From Aliarcobacter thereius LMG 24486 (GTDB taxonomy: Bacteria > Campylobacterota > Campylobacteria > Campylobacterales > Arcobacteraceae), in assembly GCF_004214815.1 (NCBI RefSeq), contig NZ_CP035926.1:868001-932000 (forward strand): DNA of 64,000 bases, read 5' to 3'. This document shows, piece after piece, positions 36,306 through 44,298 of the stretch. The notes under the pieces are model-generated. The model saw nothing but the letters and a program-made list of their open reading frames with translations. It made no database searches and had not been told where the DNA came from. Made by a program: the position numbers and the translations under genes. Numbering within the stretch: position 1 is the first letter of the stretch; each line of letters opens with the position of its first letter.

Positions 36306-36686
36306 TTAAGCAATAATTGCTAAAACTTCTCCATCTTCAACAGCTTTATTCGTTTCTGTTAGTATTTTACTAACAATTCCTGAAATAGGTGCAACAACAT
36401 CTATCTCCATCTTCATAGCTTCAAGTATCATAATTTGTTGATCTTTTTGTACTTTATCTCCTTCTTTTACAAGAATTTTCCATACATTTCCATTTACTGG
36501 TGCAGTAGCTTCATTTCCTGTAAGTTTTGGCTTTGTAGGTTCTAATACTGTTTTTTGAACTTCATTTTTGATAGAAGTTGATTGAACAGTAGTAGGAGCT
36601 ACTTGAATATTTTGAACATTTCCATCAAAAACAGATACATTAAATCTTTGACCATCTACTACAACTGTATAGTTTCCATTTGACAT
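36306..36686 (-). other. Candidate internal translation unit: free biotin carrier domain
   Basis: Within oadA, ATG at 36686 (Met481) is preceded by TAAAGGAGGT (36699 to 36690), a near-perfect complement of the 16S anti-Shine-Dalgarno, about 4 bases upstream. Initiation there would give a 126-residue protein starting MSNGNYTVVVDGQRF and containing the EAMKMEID biotinyl site. The SD also encodes Lys-Gly-Gly, so chance is possible. Confidence 0.4.
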
Positions 36687-38126
36687 ATTACCTCCTTTAC
36701 TTATTTTTTCTTCTTCTTTAGAGTTCTTTCTAACATTCAAAGGTGCTTCACCTTTTAGAAATGTTATACCTTTTTCATCACAAGCAGCAGCAATAAAAAT
36801 ATTTTCCTCACTTGTTTCTAATCCTTCAATCTCTAATCTTTGTTTCCAAACACTAATTTTTTTCTTTGGATCAGCATCTGCAATATCAAGAGGATTTTGT
36901 GTTGTTGGTTCAAGCTTTAATTTTTCACTTGCAAGTTTAACTATTTCTGCATCTGGTTCAACAGGAGTCTTTCCAAAATATCCTAAAACCATTCTTCCAT
37001 ATCCAGGAGCAATTTGTTTCCAAGGACCAAACATTACATTTGCGTATGCTTGTTGCCAATAAAATTGCGATACAGGAGTTACACTTGTACCAAAACCACC
37101 TTTAACAACTACTTCTTGCATAGCTTTTATAACTTCAGGGAATTTATCTAAAGTTCCATTATCTCTCATCATTTGAGTATTTGCTGTAAGTGCTCCACCT
37201 GGCATTGGAGAAAAAGGAATAAGTGGAGATACTTGTGTAGCTTCTGGTGGAAGGAAATAATCTTTTAAACAATCAGCTAATACTTCTTCATATTTTAAAA
37301 CTTTATCAACTTCTAGTCCACCCAAATCATAATTCATACCTTTTGTTGCATGAAGCATAGTTAAAATATCTGGTTGAGATGTTCCACCACTAACAGGACT
37401 TGCAGCTAAATCAATTCCATCAGCTCCAGCTTCTAAAGCAGCTAAATAACAAGCTACTGAAACTCCAGCTGTTTCATGAGTATGAAGCCTTATATGTCTA
37501 TCTTCTCCTAAAAGTTTTCTAGCCATTTTTATTGTTTCGAAAATTTTATTTGGACTACTTGTTCCACTAGCATCTTTAAAACAGATTGAATCAAATGGTA
37601 AACCACTATCAAGAATACTTCTTAGTGTTTTTTCATAAAAAGGAACATCATGTGCACCTGTACATTTTGGAGGTAAATCCATAAGAGTTACAACAGCTTC
37701 ATGCTTTAAACCATATTTTTTTATACAAGAAGCAGAATATTCAAGGTTTTGAACATCATTTAAAGCATCAAAGTTTCTTATTGTTGTAGTTCCATGTTTT
37801 GCAAAAAGTTTTGCATGAAGATCTATTAACTCTCTACTTCCAGTATCAAGCATAACAGTGTTTATTCCTCTTGCTAAAGTTTGAAGATTTGCATCAGGAC
37901 CAACTATTTGTCTAAATTTGTCCATCATATCAAATGCATTTTCATTTAAATAGAAAAATAAACTTTGAAATCTAGCTCCTCCACCAAATTCAAAGTGATT
38001 TATTCCAGCATATTTTGCAGCTTCAACAGCTGCAAAAAAGTCGTTCATCAAAACTCTTCCTCCAAAAACAGATTGAAATCCATCTCTGAAACTAGTATCC
38101 ATAATATCTATATATTTCTTTGCCAT
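36306..38126 (-). CDS. oadA: Oxaloacetate decarboxylase alpha / pyruvate carboxylase B subunit
   Basis: 606 residues. Residues 1-450 form the carboxyltransferase domain (DTSFRDGFQS, FKDASG with the metal/CO2 site, HTHETAGVS). A linker of about 80 residues leads to a biotinyl domain with EAMKMEID; the biotinylated Lys is 572. With OadG next to it, the alpha subunit of a sodium-pumping oxaloacetate decarboxylase fits best; C. jejuni calls the homologue PycB. No OadB or biotin carboxylase gene lies in the window. A very strong internal ribosome site precedes Met481. It overlaps oadG by one base. Confidence 0.92.
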   Translation of the reverse strand: MAKKYIDIMDTSFRDGFQSVFGGRVLMNDFFAAVEAAKYAGINHFEFGGGARFQSLFFYLNENAFDMMDKFRQIVGPDANLQTLARGINTVMLDTGSRELIDLHAKLFAKHGTTTIRNFDALNDVQNLEYSASCIKKYGLKHEAVVTLMDLPPKCTGAHDVPFYEKTLRSILDSGLPFDSICFKDASGTSSPNKIFETIKMARKLLGEDRHIRLHTHETAGVSVACYLAALEAGADGIDLAASPVSGGTSQPDILTMLHATKGMNYDLGGLEVDKVLKYEEVLADCLKDYFLPPEATQVSPLIPFSPMPGGALTANTQMMRDNGTLDKFPEVIKAMQEVVVKGGFGTSVTPVSQFYWQQAYANVMFGPWKQIAPGYGRMVLGYFGKTPVEPDAEIVKLASEKLKLEPTTQNPLDIADADPKKKISVWKQRLEIEGLETSEENIFIAAACDEKGITFLKGEAPLNVRKNSKEEEKISKGGNMSNGNYTVVVDGQRFNVSVFDGNVQNIQVAPTTVQSTSIKNEVQKTVLEPTKPKLTGNEATAPVNGNVWKILVKEGDKVQKDQQIMILEAMKMEIDVVAPISGIVSKILTETNKAVEDGEVLAIIA

Positions 38127-38383
38127 TAAACATTTACCTTCTCATTGTGATATTTAATTGCAGCTATAATTGCAGCTACTTTTTTATGTTCAACTCCAAA
38201 AGAGTTGAGTGGAACTTGAGATATAACATTGTTATAAACTATATTTTGAGAAGTTTCATTTTCTTTTTTTGGAAAAAACTCAATAAATGTAACACCTCTT
38301 GCTTTTAGTAAAAATCCAACAATGAATAATATTGTAGAAATCACTCCCATAATTAAAAAAAAGCTTTCCAATACGGCTTGCAT
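38126..38383 (-). CDS. oadG: Oxaloacetate decarboxylase gamma subunit
   Basis: 85 residues. One membrane helix (about 5-28, FFLIMGVISTILFIVGFLL) is followed by a hydrophilic linker and the C-terminal EHKKVAAIIAAIKYHNEK motif that is typical of OadG proteins. OadG anchors the alpha subunit to the membrane subunit and in known complexes binds zinc. GGAGAG precedes the ATG. Stop and oadA start overlap as TAATG. The beta subunit is not encoded in the window. Confidence 0.85.
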   Translation of the reverse strand: MQAVLESFFLIMGVISTILFIVGFLLKARGVTFIEFFPKKENETSQNIVYNNVISQVPLNSFGVEHKKVAAIIAAIKYHNEKVNV

Positions 38384-38481
38384 ACTCTCTCCAAATTAAT
38401 TTTGAAATTTAAATGAAATAATATAGAAATTTACCTTTATAACTAGTTACGAATAATTTGCAATATATTATATAAAATATC

Positions 38482-38510
38482 TTGAAAAATATAACAAAAT
38501 GTAATATAAT
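38482..38510 (+). promoter_or_regulatory. Sigma-70 promoter of the S24 regulator gene
   Basis: TTGAAA (38482-38487) and TATAAT (38505-38510) are separated by exactly 17 bases, predicting a start near 38517. A clear -35 box is uncommon in this phylum, so this may be a strong or regulated promoter. Confidence 0.65.
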
Positions 38511-38538
38511 ATAAAAATATTTCATAAAGGAGTTGCTA

Positions 38539-39195
38539 ATGATAATTATTGATGAAATTTTGGCAAAATTAAAAGTTGTATTAAGTTCTGACTTTAAAGA
38601 TAAAAGGATATTTGATAAAGATTTAGCAGAAGCTTTAGATATAACACAAGCAAATTTTGCAACAATGAAAAATAGAGGTAAAATACCTTATTCAAACATT
38701 TTAAATTTTTGTGCAAAAAAGAAAATTTCAATAAATTGGCTTTTATATAATCAAAATCCAAATTCACTGATTGATAGTACAGATAGATATTGGATTAAAT
38801 ATTATCCAAGTATAAATGTAAGTGCTGGTGGTGGAGCTTATGAAGATGAAGATTTTTATGAAAGTTTAGAGTTACCAAGTTATTTTTTAAATATTTTAGG
38901 TGGAAAAGATAATTTAAAAAATATAGATGCTATTAATGTAACAGGTGATTCTATGGAACCTACATTAAATTCAAATAATATAATATTTATAGATAAAACA
39001 AAAAATGATTTATCAAGAGATGGAATATATGCTTTTACAACTCTTCATGGACTTTTTGTAAAAAGAGTTCAAAAAAGGGTTGATGGAAAACTAGATATTA
39101 TTTCAGATAATAAGGATTATCCAATACAAGTTTTAGATAAACAAGATCTTAGTATTTTAGGAAAAGTTATTAGTTCTTTTGGAAAAGTATATTAA
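38539..39195 (+). CDS. LexA/CI-like regulator with S24 peptidase domain
   Basis: 218 residues from ATG 38539, placed by AAAGGAG 6 bases upstream. The N-terminus (about 1-65) is a helix-turn-helix (LAEALDITQANFATMKNRGKIPYSNILNF). The C-terminal S24 domain has Ser in VTGDSMEPTL and Lys in LFVKRVQKRV. An Ala-Gly cleavage pair is not obvious; SAGGGAYEDEDF is the likely hinge. Such regulators respond to DNA damage or stress, or simply dimerise through the S24 fold. It is not next to phage genes and probably is a core regulator of this lineage. Targets are unknown. Confidence 0.85.
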   Translation: MIIIDEILAKLKVVLSSDFKDKRIFDKDLAEALDITQANFATMKNRGKIPYSNILNFCAKKKISINWLLYNQNPNSLIDSTDRYWIKYYPSINVSAGGGAYEDEDFYESLELPSYFLNILGGKDNLKNIDAINVTGDSMEPTLNSNNIIFIDKTKNDLSRDGIYAFTTLHGLFVKRVQKRVDGKLDIISDNKDYPIQVLDKQDLSILGKVISSFGKVY

Positions 39196-39197
39196 TT

Positions 39198-40199
39198 TTA
39201 AAAAAGAGTTGGCAAGTTTTTAGGCTTTGAAAAATAGTCTAAAACTGTCAAGTAATCAAATCCTACAAGATAAATAGAGTTAAACTCAATATTATCTAAA
39301 ATATTTTTTAAATCCTCTATATTTTTTATTATAATTTGTTCATCTTTGTTTAAATAATCTAAATAAGAGTTTGTAATAAAAATAGCTTTTGCATATTTGT
39401 AATACTCTTTTATAAATTTTATTTCAAATTCAACTAAATCTAAATTATTTTGACTTATTAAAAATTTATCACTTTTACCAAAATCTACAATATTTAAGTT
39501 TTTATCTAAAAATATTGCTTTTAAGTTCTTAAATCTATTTAGTTTTGTTAAATCAATATCATAATCTTTGAAGAATTCTAAGCAATTAATTAAGCTTTTT
39601 ATATATAAAGCAGCTATTTTAATACGGTTATAAAATCTATTTTTATAAGAAAAACTCAATTCAAATAAAGAGTGAATAGTAAGATTCCTTATAGAGTGTT
39701 TATCTATTTCTTTATCAAAAATCTCATAACTTGAAAAGATGCTATTTAGCACCTCTTTGTTATTTGAAATTATAATACTATTGTCTTCTATGTTATCTAT
39801 AAATCTAAATATTTTTTCTATGTTTTTTGGAAGAATGAAAATATCTTTATGATTGTTTGAAAATAGAGATTTTAGTAGATCATAACTAATATCAGTAGAT
39901 AAATATGCTTTAATATTTTTATTTGCTAATTTAAATCTAAAAATAGAAAGAAGAGCTTTTTCTATATTTCTTACTTTTATAAATGCAACTTCAGTGTCAC
40001 TTACAGAGAAATCTTCTTCAAATATAACAGCATAAGCACCATTTTTTATGGCAATATTCAAATCATCTATATTTCTTGCAATAAACAAATCAGCAGTTTT
40101 TACTTTTTCAGATTCAGTTTTTATACTATTTATAGATGTAATTGATGGAGTACTTAATAACTCTCCATCAATAATATCAACTATTGAAGAGATTTTCAC
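39198..40199 (-). CDS. Hypothetical protein with MurF-like N-terminus
   Basis: 333 residues from a GTG start that overlaps the metG stop. The first 90 residues (INSIKTESEKVKTADLFIARNIDDLNIAIKNGAYAVIFEEDF) resemble the substrate-binding domain of Mur ligases such as MurF, but no ATP-binding P-loop (GTxGKT) is present further on. I take it as a conserved, non-ligase relative; its position after metG matches a hypothetical protein I recall in C. jejuni. Function is unknown. Confidence 0.72.
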   Translation of the reverse strand: MKISSIVDIIDGELLSTPSITSINSIKTESEKVKTADLFIARNIDDLNIAIKNGAYAVIFEEDFSVSDTEVAFIKVRNIEKALLSIFRFKLANKNIKAYLSTDISYDLLKSLFSNNHKDIFILPKNIEKIFRFIDNIEDNSIIISNNKEVLNSIFSSYEIFDKEIDKHSIRNLTIHSLFELSFSYKNRFYNRIKIAALYIKSLINCLEFFKDYDIDLTKLNRFKNLKAIFLDKNLNIVDFGKSDKFLISQNNLDLVEFEIKFIKEYYKYAKAIFITNSYLDYLNKDEQIIIKNIEDLKNILDNIEFNSIYLVGFDYLTVLDYFSKPKNLPTLF

Positions 40200-42166
40200 T
40201 AGCTAATTTTTGTGCCAATTTTCTTTGGCTTTTCAGGTCTAATTAAAGATAAACCATCTTCATCTTTTGCTGCAAGAAGCATTCCTTCACTTAAATAGCC
40301 CATTAGTTTTACTGGTTTTAAGTTTGCAACAACACAAGCTTGAGTTCCTATTAATTCAGAAGCTGAGTAAAACTCTTTTATTCCAGCAAGAATTTGTCTA
40401 GTTCTATTTTCTCCTAAATCTACTTTTAAAATTAGAAGTTTACTAGATTTTGGAACTTCATTTGCTTCAACTATTGTTCCAATTTTTATTGTTGTTTCAA
40501 AAAAATTATCTATTGTTATAAGATTTAAACCATCTAATTCAAGTGGTTCTAACTCTTCTTTAGATTCATATTTAGAAACATCTTTTTGTAAAACTGTAAC
40601 ATCTGAAACTTCTGGTTGAGAAAGTAAAACTTCTTCAATTCTTGGGAATAGGGCATCTACTTTTGTGATTTTTATATCATCAATTAGTTTTTTCTCAATA
40701 ATTAGTTTATTATAATTTTCAGTTGATATCTCAATTCCTAAAGATGATGCAATATCCTTTATTTTATGAGGCATTACAGAATCTAAAAGTAAAGAAGCTT
40801 TTGACATTATATTTGTAATTAAAGCAACAAGAGCCATGGCTTCATCTTCTTTGTTCTCTTTCATTAAATTCCAAGGCTCATAATCTGTAATTGCTTTATT
40901 TGCAATTGAAAGAGTTTTCCAAATTTCTTCAAGGTATTTATTTATTTGCATATTGTAAATATATGATTCTAAAGAGTCAATTATTGTATTTACTTCATCA
41001 AGCTCTTTTTTATGAAATTTTTCTACATCTTTCGAACTTACATTAAAGTTAAAATATTTTCCACTCATTCCAATAATTCTATTTAGTAAATTACCTAAAT
41101 CATTACCTAAATCAGAGTTAATTCTATTTATTAAGGCTTTTTGTGAAAAATCCCCATCTTGACCAAAAGGTACTTCTCTTAAAAGAAAATATCTAAACGC
41201 ATCTAATCCATAGGCATCTGCTACTTCTTTAGGATTTACAACATTTCCTTTTGATTTACTCATCTTTTCACCATCTCTTGTCCACCAACCATGAGCAGCA
41301 ATATGTTTTGGAAGTGGTAAATCAAGACTCATTAAAAAAGCAGGCCAATAAATAGCATGGAATCTTAAAATATCTTTTCCAACTAAATGAATATTAGCTG
41401 GCCAAAAATCCATATTTTTTTCATCTGTTCCATAACCTAAAGCAGTTGTATAATTTAAAAGTGCATCGAGCCAAACATACATAACATGTCTTGGTTCATT
41501 CATAGATTCAGGAAGTTTAACCCCCCAATCAAAAGAAGTTCTTGAAATAGAAAGATCTTTTAGTTCATTTTTTACAAAATTTACAATCTCATTTTTCTTC
41601 GCTCTTGGTAAAATACAATCAGGATTATCTTCATACCATTTTAAAAGTTTATCTTCATATTTTGATAATTTGAAAAAATAACTCTCTTCTTTTACTAATA
41701 TCGTAGCTCTTGCACACTCTGGACAAAATTGTTCATCCACAAGTTGAGATTCTGGATAAAAAGTTTCGCAAGGAACACAATAAAAACCTTCATACTCACC
41801 TTTGTAAATATCACCTTTTTCAAACATTTTAGAAAAAGCTTTTTGAACACCAACTTTATGATTTTCATCTGTTGTTCTTATGAATTGATCGTAAGATATA
41901 TCAAAATCATCCCATAAAGCTCTAAATTTACCAGATATTTCATCTGCATACTCTTTTGGAGTTTTTCCTCTAGCTTCAGCACTTTGAGCTATTTTTTGTC
42001 CGTGTTCATCAGTTCCTGTTAATAAATAAGTATTATGTCCAACAAGTCTTGAGTATCTTGCTAACATATCAGCGATAATTGTTGTATAAGCATGACCTAT
42101 ATGAGCTATATCATTTACATAATATATTGGAGTTGTAATATAAACATTTTTACAAGATTTTTGCAT
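40199..42166 (-). CDS. metG: Methionyl-tRNA synthetase
   Basis: 655 residues. The HIGH motif is HIGHAYT, the KMSKS loop is KMSKSKGN, and zinc ligands are in CVPC...CPEC. The C-terminal 110 residues are a tRNA-binding (Arc1p-like) domain (IGTIVEANEVPKSSKLLILKVDLG, VANLKPVKLMGYLSEGMLLAA) that promotes dimerisation. It charges tRNA-Met, including the initiator encoded at 33.3 kb. Near Ala-Leu in VDALFPRIE the GCC-CTA codon pair creates an ARTAGGGC octamer on the + strand. Confidence 0.97.
   Translation of the reverse strand: MQKSCKNVYITTPIYYVNDIAHIGHAYTTIIADMLARYSRLVGHNTYLLTGTDEHGQKIAQSAEARGKTPKEYADEISGKFRALWDDFDISYDQFIRTTDENHKVGVQKAFSKMFEKGDIYKGEYEGFYCVPCETFYPESQLVDEQFCPECARATILVKEESYFFKLSKYEDKLLKWYEDNPDCILPRAKKNEIVNFVKNELKDLSISRTSFDWGVKLPESMNEPRHVMYVWLDALLNYTTALGYGTDEKNMDFWPANIHLVGKDILRFHAIYWPAFLMSLDLPLPKHIAAHGWWTRDGEKMSKSKGNVVNPKEVADAYGLDAFRYFLLREVPFGQDGDFSQKALINRINSDLGNDLGNLLNRIIGMSGKYFNFNVSSKDVEKFHKKELDEVNTIIDSLESYIYNMQINKYLEEIWKTLSIANKAITDYEPWNLMKENKEDEAMALVALITNIMSKASLLLDSVMPHKIKDIASSLGIEISTENYNKLIIEKKLIDDIKITKVDALFPRIEEVLLSQPEVSDVTVLQKDVSKYESKEELEPLELDGLNLITIDNFFETTIKIGTIVEANEVPKSSKLLILKVDLGENRTRQILAGIKEFYSASELIGTQACVVANLKPVKLMGYLSEGMLLAAKDEDGLSLIRPEKPKKIGTKIS
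40647..40654 (+). repeat. Polar octamer AATAGGGC
   Basis: Antisense to metG; Ala-Leu coded GCC-CTA. Confidence 0.6.
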
Positions 42167-42180
42167 CTTTTCCCTTTTTT

Positions 42181-42381
42181 CTAAAATTCAAATCCACCGC
42201 CTGAACCTTTGTTCATAGATTCATAAACAGCAATAACATATTTTTTTCTAAGCTCACAATCAAAGAACTCTTTGCAAGGCTTACAAGAAGATAAACTATT
42301 TTTAATTTGACAAGATTTTAACTCTTCTAATATATTTTCTAGTTTTTCTTCCCAAATATTTAAGTTTTTATCTTCAGACAT
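42181..42381 (-). CDS. Small cysteine-containing protein between metG and fbp
   Basis: 66 residues. It has four cysteines ([19 protein letters not shown]) and a C-terminal GSGGGFEF tail. It overlaps fbp by 8 bases and precedes metG by 14. A similar small protein sits in this position in C. jejuni as I recall, so it is a real conserved gene. Four Cys in a CxxC-like arrangement suggest metal binding. Function unknown. Confidence 0.75.
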   Translation of the reverse strand: MSEDKNLNIWEEKLENILEELKSCQIKNSLSSCKPCKEFFDCELRKKYVIAVYESMNKGSGGGFEF

Positions 42382-43216
42382 TTTTTTTATAAACTTCTAA
42401 AACTCTATTTATTTCAATTTTTGAGCCAAAAAAACAAGGAGTTGTATCATGAATATGTGAAGTCTCTACTTCTAAAACTCTTTTTCTCCCATCAACCGCC
42501 ATACCACCAGCTTTTTCATATGTTAAAGCAAAAGGAAAAACTTCAAAAAGTTGTCTTAGTTTTCCTTTTGGTCTATCACTTGTTTCTGGATATGAAAATA
42601 GCCCACCACCTTTTAACAAAATTTGATGTAAATCAGGAACCATTCCACCACTATATCTTAATCTATATCCATCTGTAAAAATATCATCTATTAATTGTTT
42701 ATGAAATGGTGCCCAACAATTTTGTGTTGAACCAGGTGCATTTAGCTTACCTTTTTCATTTAAATTAATATTTTGAATAAATTTAAATTTTCCATCTAAT
42801 AATCTATACATTTTTACATCATTTGTTGTTACAACCATTTCTACTCTTGGTCCAAAAACAACATAGACAGAAGCTATTATATTTTTTGCATTAAATTCAT
42901 TTTCATATATTCCAAAAATTGAACCAACTGATAAATTTACATCAACTAAAGATGAACCATCTAAAGGGTCATAAGCAATTAGATATTTACCATTTGTATT
43001 TATATTTTTAATTTCATCTTGTTCTTCACTTACTATTGCTTTAATACTTGGAACTTTTTTAAAGATATCTTCAATTATTTGATCACTTTGAATATCAAGT
43101 TTTAATTGAGTATCTCCTGTGCTATTTTCACTCTCACTTTTACCTGTATCACCTGATTCAATCAGATATTTTATCTTTATAGCTGATTCTTCTATTGCAT
43201 TAATTATTTCTTGCAT
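42374..43216 (-). CDS. fbp: Class I fructose-1,6-bisphosphatase
   Basis: 280 residues, shorter than the usual 330. The metal site IVSEEQDE, the diagnostic [23 protein letters not shown] and the substrate site [19 protein letters not shown] and [13 protein letters not shown] are intact. It hydrolyses fructose 1,6-bisphosphate in gluconeogenesis. With pckA in the same window it supports growth on organic acids. It lies 5 bases downstream of mobB. Confidence 0.95.
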   Translation of the reverse strand: MQEIINAIEESAIKIKYLIESGDTGKSESENSTGDTQLKLDIQSDQIIEDIFKKVPSIKAIVSEEQDEIKNINTNGKYLIAYDPLDGSSLVDVNLSVGSIFGIYENEFNAKNIIASVYVVFGPRVEMVVTTNDVKMYRLLDGKFKFIQNINLNEKGKLNAPGSTQNCWAPFHKQLIDDIFTDGYRLRYSGGMVPDLHQILLKGGGLFSYPETSDRPKGKLRQLFEVFPFALTYEKAGGMAVDGRKRVLEVETSHIHDTTPCFFGSKIEINRVLEVYKKNV

Positions 43217-43221
43217 AAACT

Positions 43222-43719
43222 TTATACCTTTTTAGCATTTTTATCTATCCAGTTTATTATCTCTTCTGGATTATTTAAATTTAGAACATCCAAACTTTTT
43301 GGAATTGATTTTTTATCAATAGTTTCGTCAATAGCCAGAGCATTTGAAACAGCAAAATAACTCTCATCAAGTTTATTTCTAAATATAGATATTCTAGGAA
43401 GTTCCAATGTTTTTAATCCTTCAACAAAAAGATAATCAAAATCTTCAAAAATAGAGATAAGCTCATTTATGCTTGAAGTACCTTTTTTAAATATTGTTGT
43501 TTTATTTGGACTTACAACAGCAACATCAGCACCTGTTTGTGAGAATTTAAAAGAGTCTTTTCCTTCTCTATCAAACATAGCTTTATCTTTTGGATCATGT
43601 TTTATGATACATACTTTAAAATCACTATCTTGTAAAATACTTGCAATTTTTACAATAACTGTAGTTTTTCCACTATTTGACGGGCCAGAAAATGCCACTA
43701 TTAATCTTTTTCTATTCAT
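43222..43719 (-). CDS. mobB: Molybdopterin-guanine dinucleotide biosynthesis adapter MobB
   Basis: 165 residues from ATG 43719; a TTG at 43737 is possible, and neither start has a good ribosome site. The P-loop [46 protein letters not shown] and [13 protein letters not shown] are typical of MobB. It binds GTP and helps MobA attach GMP to molybdopterin. It starts the mobB-fbp-small protein-metG operon and is divergent from a lipoprotein gene. Confidence 0.92.
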   Translation of the reverse strand: MNRKRLIVAFSGPSNSGKTTVIVKIASILQDSDFKVCIIKHDPKDKAMFDREGKDSFKFSQTGADVAVVSPNKTTIFKKGTSSINELISIFEDFDYLFVEGLKTLELPRISIFRNKLDESYFAVSNALAIDETIDKKSIPKSLDVLNLNNPEEIINWIDKNAKKV

Positions 43720-43787
43720 AAGGTGGATTCTATCCAAAGAATTGTTAAACTCTATTTATAAAAATAGATACTAAAGTCTATTTTTAG

Positions 43788-43793
43788 TATAAT
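43788..43793 (+). promoter_or_regulatory. -10 box for the lipoprotein gene
   Basis: TATAAT preceded by a T-rich stretch, with the predicted start near 43800 and a 22-base leader holding AGGAAAAG. Confidence 0.55.
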
Positions 43794-43821
43794 TTTTGCT
43801 TTAAATATTTAGGAAAAGATT

Positions 43822-44298
43822 ATGAAAAAAACAATATTAATAACTTTAATTCCATTTCTTTTTGTAGCTTGTGGCACAAAAAATAATGCTTTTAGATATT
43901 TTGACAAAGAAGAAACAGAAATAAATGCTATTAGAAATACAAAAAAAATAGATATTGTAAAGAAAAATGAAGTTGATGTTATTCTTATGGCAACATACTT
44001 AAATAAGATTGATTCAGATATAAGTAGCAAAGATGAAAAGTTTTTAATATATACTTTTTTTGCAAATCTTGAAGAGCAAGATTTTAGAAAAAACTCATAT
44101 GAACTTTTACTAAATGGTAAATCTGCTAAACAGATTGAAAGTGTAGATAAAAGCAGTAAAAGATACAAAGATATTATGTTAAAGAACTCTTGGGGAAATT
44201 ACTATATTGTAACTTTTGATAATCCACAAAAAGTTAAAGATTTAAAAATAGTTTTAAGACCAAAGTCTAATGATGCTGTTTTAAATTTTGAAAAATAG
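43822..44298 (+). CDS. Conserved small lipoprotein
   Basis: 158 residues. Signal peptide with lipobox LFVAC (Cys17). The mature region has a helix-rich part (EINAIRNTKKIDIVKKNEVDVILMATYLNKID) and a beta-like C-terminus (YYIVTFDNPQKVKDLKIVLRPK). It sits between mobB and slt as a similar protein does in C. jejuni. The last 32 bases overlap the convergent slt gene. Function unknown. Confidence 0.8.
   Translation: MKKTILITLIPFLFVACGTKNNAFRYFDKEETEINAIRNTKKIDIVKKNEVDVILMATYLNKIDSDISSKDEKFLIYTFFANLEEQDFRKNSYELLLNGKSAKQIESVDKSSKRYKDIMLKNSWGNYYIVTFDNPQKVKDLKIVLRPKSNDAVLNFEK

Noticed and set aside
38120-38308. Open frame on the + strand opposite oadG
   Set aside because: No ribosome site and low-complexity composition; it mirrors the well-supported oadG.
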